Shown here piece after piece: positions 31,680 to 32,490 of a stretch of 32,490 nt of DNA. A program made the translations under genes and the position numbers. The notes under the pieces are model-generated. The model searched no databases and had not been told where the DNA came from. It worked only from the letters and a program-made list of their open reading frames with translations. The DNA comes from an uncultured Pseudomonadota bacterium (GTDB lineage Bacteria > Myxococcota_A > Bradymonadia > Bradymonadales > GCA-2716585), in assembly GCA_937890335.1 (NCBI GenBank), contig CALBXO010000739.1:1-32490 (forward strand), read 5' to 3'. The first letter of the stretch is position 1. Every line of letters starts with the position of its first letter.

Positions 31680-31842
31680 GGAGAGAAGTACCCGATCATG
31701 GGTGTACCGTGCAAAACGAAGTTGGCAACTTCTTTGGCCGGCAATCTCGGCACAGCCAACTTCACGCATTTGTCGGTGGACCCCATCGGTCGCCGGGCAC
31801 GCGCGCGCACGGCCGACGGCTCCGACAACAACGGGCCAACGT

Positions 31843-31855
31843 GCGCCCAAGGCGC
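31843..31855. terminator. Small hairpin just past the sctL-like stop
   Basis: GCGCC (31843-31847) and GGCGC (31851-31855) form a 5-bp GC stem with a 3-base loop, six bases downstream of the stop at 31861. No T-run follows, so this is a weak candidate. Confidence 0.3.
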
Positions 31856-31860
31856 CGCGG

Positions 31861-32421
31861 TCACGGCTCCTGGCGCGGCAGGGGCACCTTCATCGCGCGG
31901 GCCAACGCGCTCAGCTGCGACTCCAGGTCGCAATCAAGCGTGCCCGCCTCCGTGTCGATACTGACGGCGTTTTTCGGCCGGGTGGGGTCCGCGACGAACA
32001 CGACGGCGCCGCCCGCTGCAGCCTCGATCCGCGCCCGCCGGTCCACCAGGACATCCAGGCTCGCCGGATGAACTCGAAGCAGCAGCTGGTGCCGGCCGCG
32101 CAGAGTCCCAATCGCGTGGCAGACCATCTGCGCCAGGGTCTCAGGGGCGACGGTCAGCTCCCGTCCGACAATGCGGCGCGCCAGGCCAAGCGCCAGAGAC
32201 GCCAGCTCTTCTTCGGCGGCGGTCAGGACGCCCTCCCGCTCCGCGCGCGCCGCGCGCAGCACCACCGCAGCCTCCGCGACACCCCGCGCAAAGCCTTCTG
32301 CGCGCGCCGCCTCCCGCAGCCGCAGAAGATCCGCCTCGTGCACCGCAACCTGAGGGGCCTCCTCGAGCGGGCGAACGTCCAGCTCCGCCGTGTTGGCGGC
32401 ACGTACCAGTCGAAGTGTCAT
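31861..32421 (-). CDS. FliH/SctL-type stator of a type III secretion or flagellar ATPase
   Basis: A 186-residue cytoplasmic protein of the FliH/YscL/SctL family, which links the secretion ATPase (SctN/FliI) to the sorting platform (SctQ/FliN). Residues ~25-85 are an Ala/Arg/Glu-rich helix (LLRLREAARAEGFARGVAEA). The C-terminal domain shows LALGLARRIVGREL, ETLAQMVCHAI, LLLRVHPASLDVL and NAVSIDTEAGTLDCDLESQL, closely following the usual pattern of 'R-V-H-P-x-D' and 'G-x-C-x-I/L-x-T-x-x-G-x-I-D'. ATG 32419-32421 overlaps the stop of the preceding frame as ATGA. The same frame stays open to the window edge, so a longer start cannot be excluded. It seems to be the last gene of its operon. Confidence 0.75.
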   Translation of the reverse strand: MTLRLVRAANTAELDVRPLEEAPQVAVHEADLLRLREAARAEGFARGVAEAAVVLRAARAEREGVLTAAEEELASLALGLARRIVGRELTVAPETLAQMVCHAIGTLRGRHQLLLRVHPASLDVLVDRRARIEAAAGGAVVFVADPTRPKNAVSIDTEAGTLDCDLESQLSALARAMKVPLPRQEP

Positions 32422-32490
32422 GGCTGATCTTGGCTCCAGGCCCACTCTATCCAGCCCGCCGCTGCCTCGACGCACGGCGGTGCCGCGGCC
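32418..32490 (-). CDS. C-terminal end of an upstream gene (partial; possibly SctK-like)
   Basis: In the frame offset from the SctL-like gene, 23 codons are open from the window edge to a TGA at 32418-32420 that overlaps the next ATG (ATGA). The visible end is WIEWAWSQDQP. In Yersinia-type loci yscK precedes yscL, so this may be the end of an SctK-like protein. Too little is visible to assign it with confidence. Confidence 0.4.
   Translation of the reverse strand, partial: AAAPPCVEAAAGWIEWAWSQDQP

Larger units (their letters stand above)
31587..31860. promoter_or_regulatory. Upstream region of the parA operon with repeated half-sites
   Basis: This 274-base gap has no gene. A promoter-like pair (listed at 31650-31679) is nearest to parA. 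Further upstream the 9-base word GAAGTTGGC (31718-31726) meets its near-inverse GGCAACTTC (31724-31732), forming the perfect dyad GAAGTT-GGC-AACTTC (31718-31732). A third copy, GCCAACTTC, the exact inverse of the first, lies at 31755-31763, 31 bases or about three helical turns from the second. Such an array in front of a parA-RHH pair could be an operator or partition site. This is inference. Confidence 0.45.

Noticed and set aside
1-32490. CRISPR array, tRNA, rRNA or insertion sequence
   Set aside because: I looked for regular repeat-spacer spacing, cloverleaf-like sequence and transposase motifs and found none.

Overview
The window is GC-rich DNA, densely coding and mostly on the minus strand. 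It looks chromosomal, from a Myxococcota-type bacterium (formerly Deltaproteobacteria, possibly Bradymonadales-like). The clues are large lipoproteins with Asp/Pro-rich or Asn/Gly-rich linkers, repeated 8-Cys modules, a C-terminal domain I recall as the M. xanthus 'MXAN_5187' type, and TPR-rich envelope proteins. I saw no rRNA, tRNA, CRISPR array or insertion sequence. All family calls are by eye.

Region 1 (78-12539, minus): four large envelope genes. Transcription runs from a DUF3857/transglutaminase-like exported protein with an intact Cys-His-Asp triad, through an ATGA-overlapping paralogue that appears to have lost all three catalytic residues, to a DUF4175-like membrane protein with a long coiled coil and a secreted gluzincin (HELAH) peptidase with TPRs. 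A possible separate promoter precedes the third gene.

Region 2 (12707-15286, minus): a frameshifted GNAT remnant, a short DksA/TraR-type zinc-finger protein, and an exported MepA-like (M74) murein endopeptidase fused to HEAT-like repeats.

Region 3 (15438-22604): three surface lipoproteins. A plus-strand pectate-lyase-like beta-helix protein converges on a minus-strand protein with seven 8-Cys repeats, and a hairpin with the stop codon in its loop lies between them. The third is a CehA/McbA-type PHP metallohydrolase lipoprotein.

Region 4 (22650-26731): hydantoinase/oxoprolinase subunits HyuA and HyuB (ATGA overlap), and divergently a small secreted protein with a basic body and an acidic tail.

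Region 5 (26756-31586, minus): a probable five-gene operon. It encodes a ParA ATPase with two N-terminal zinc fingers, a ribbon-helix-helix protein (GTGA overlap), a two-TM sensor-like protein, a degenerate diacylglycerol-kinase-like protein and a membrane-anchored protein with two possible NTF2-like repeats. Upstream lie a promoter-like sequence and half-site repeats that could be a ParA/RHH operator or partition site. This is the best candidate for an undescribed system.

Region 6 (31861-32490, minus): a FliH/SctL-type stator gene, preceded by the last codons of another gene (ATGA overlap). This is probably the tail of a type III secretion or flagellar-like operon that continues beyond the right edge.
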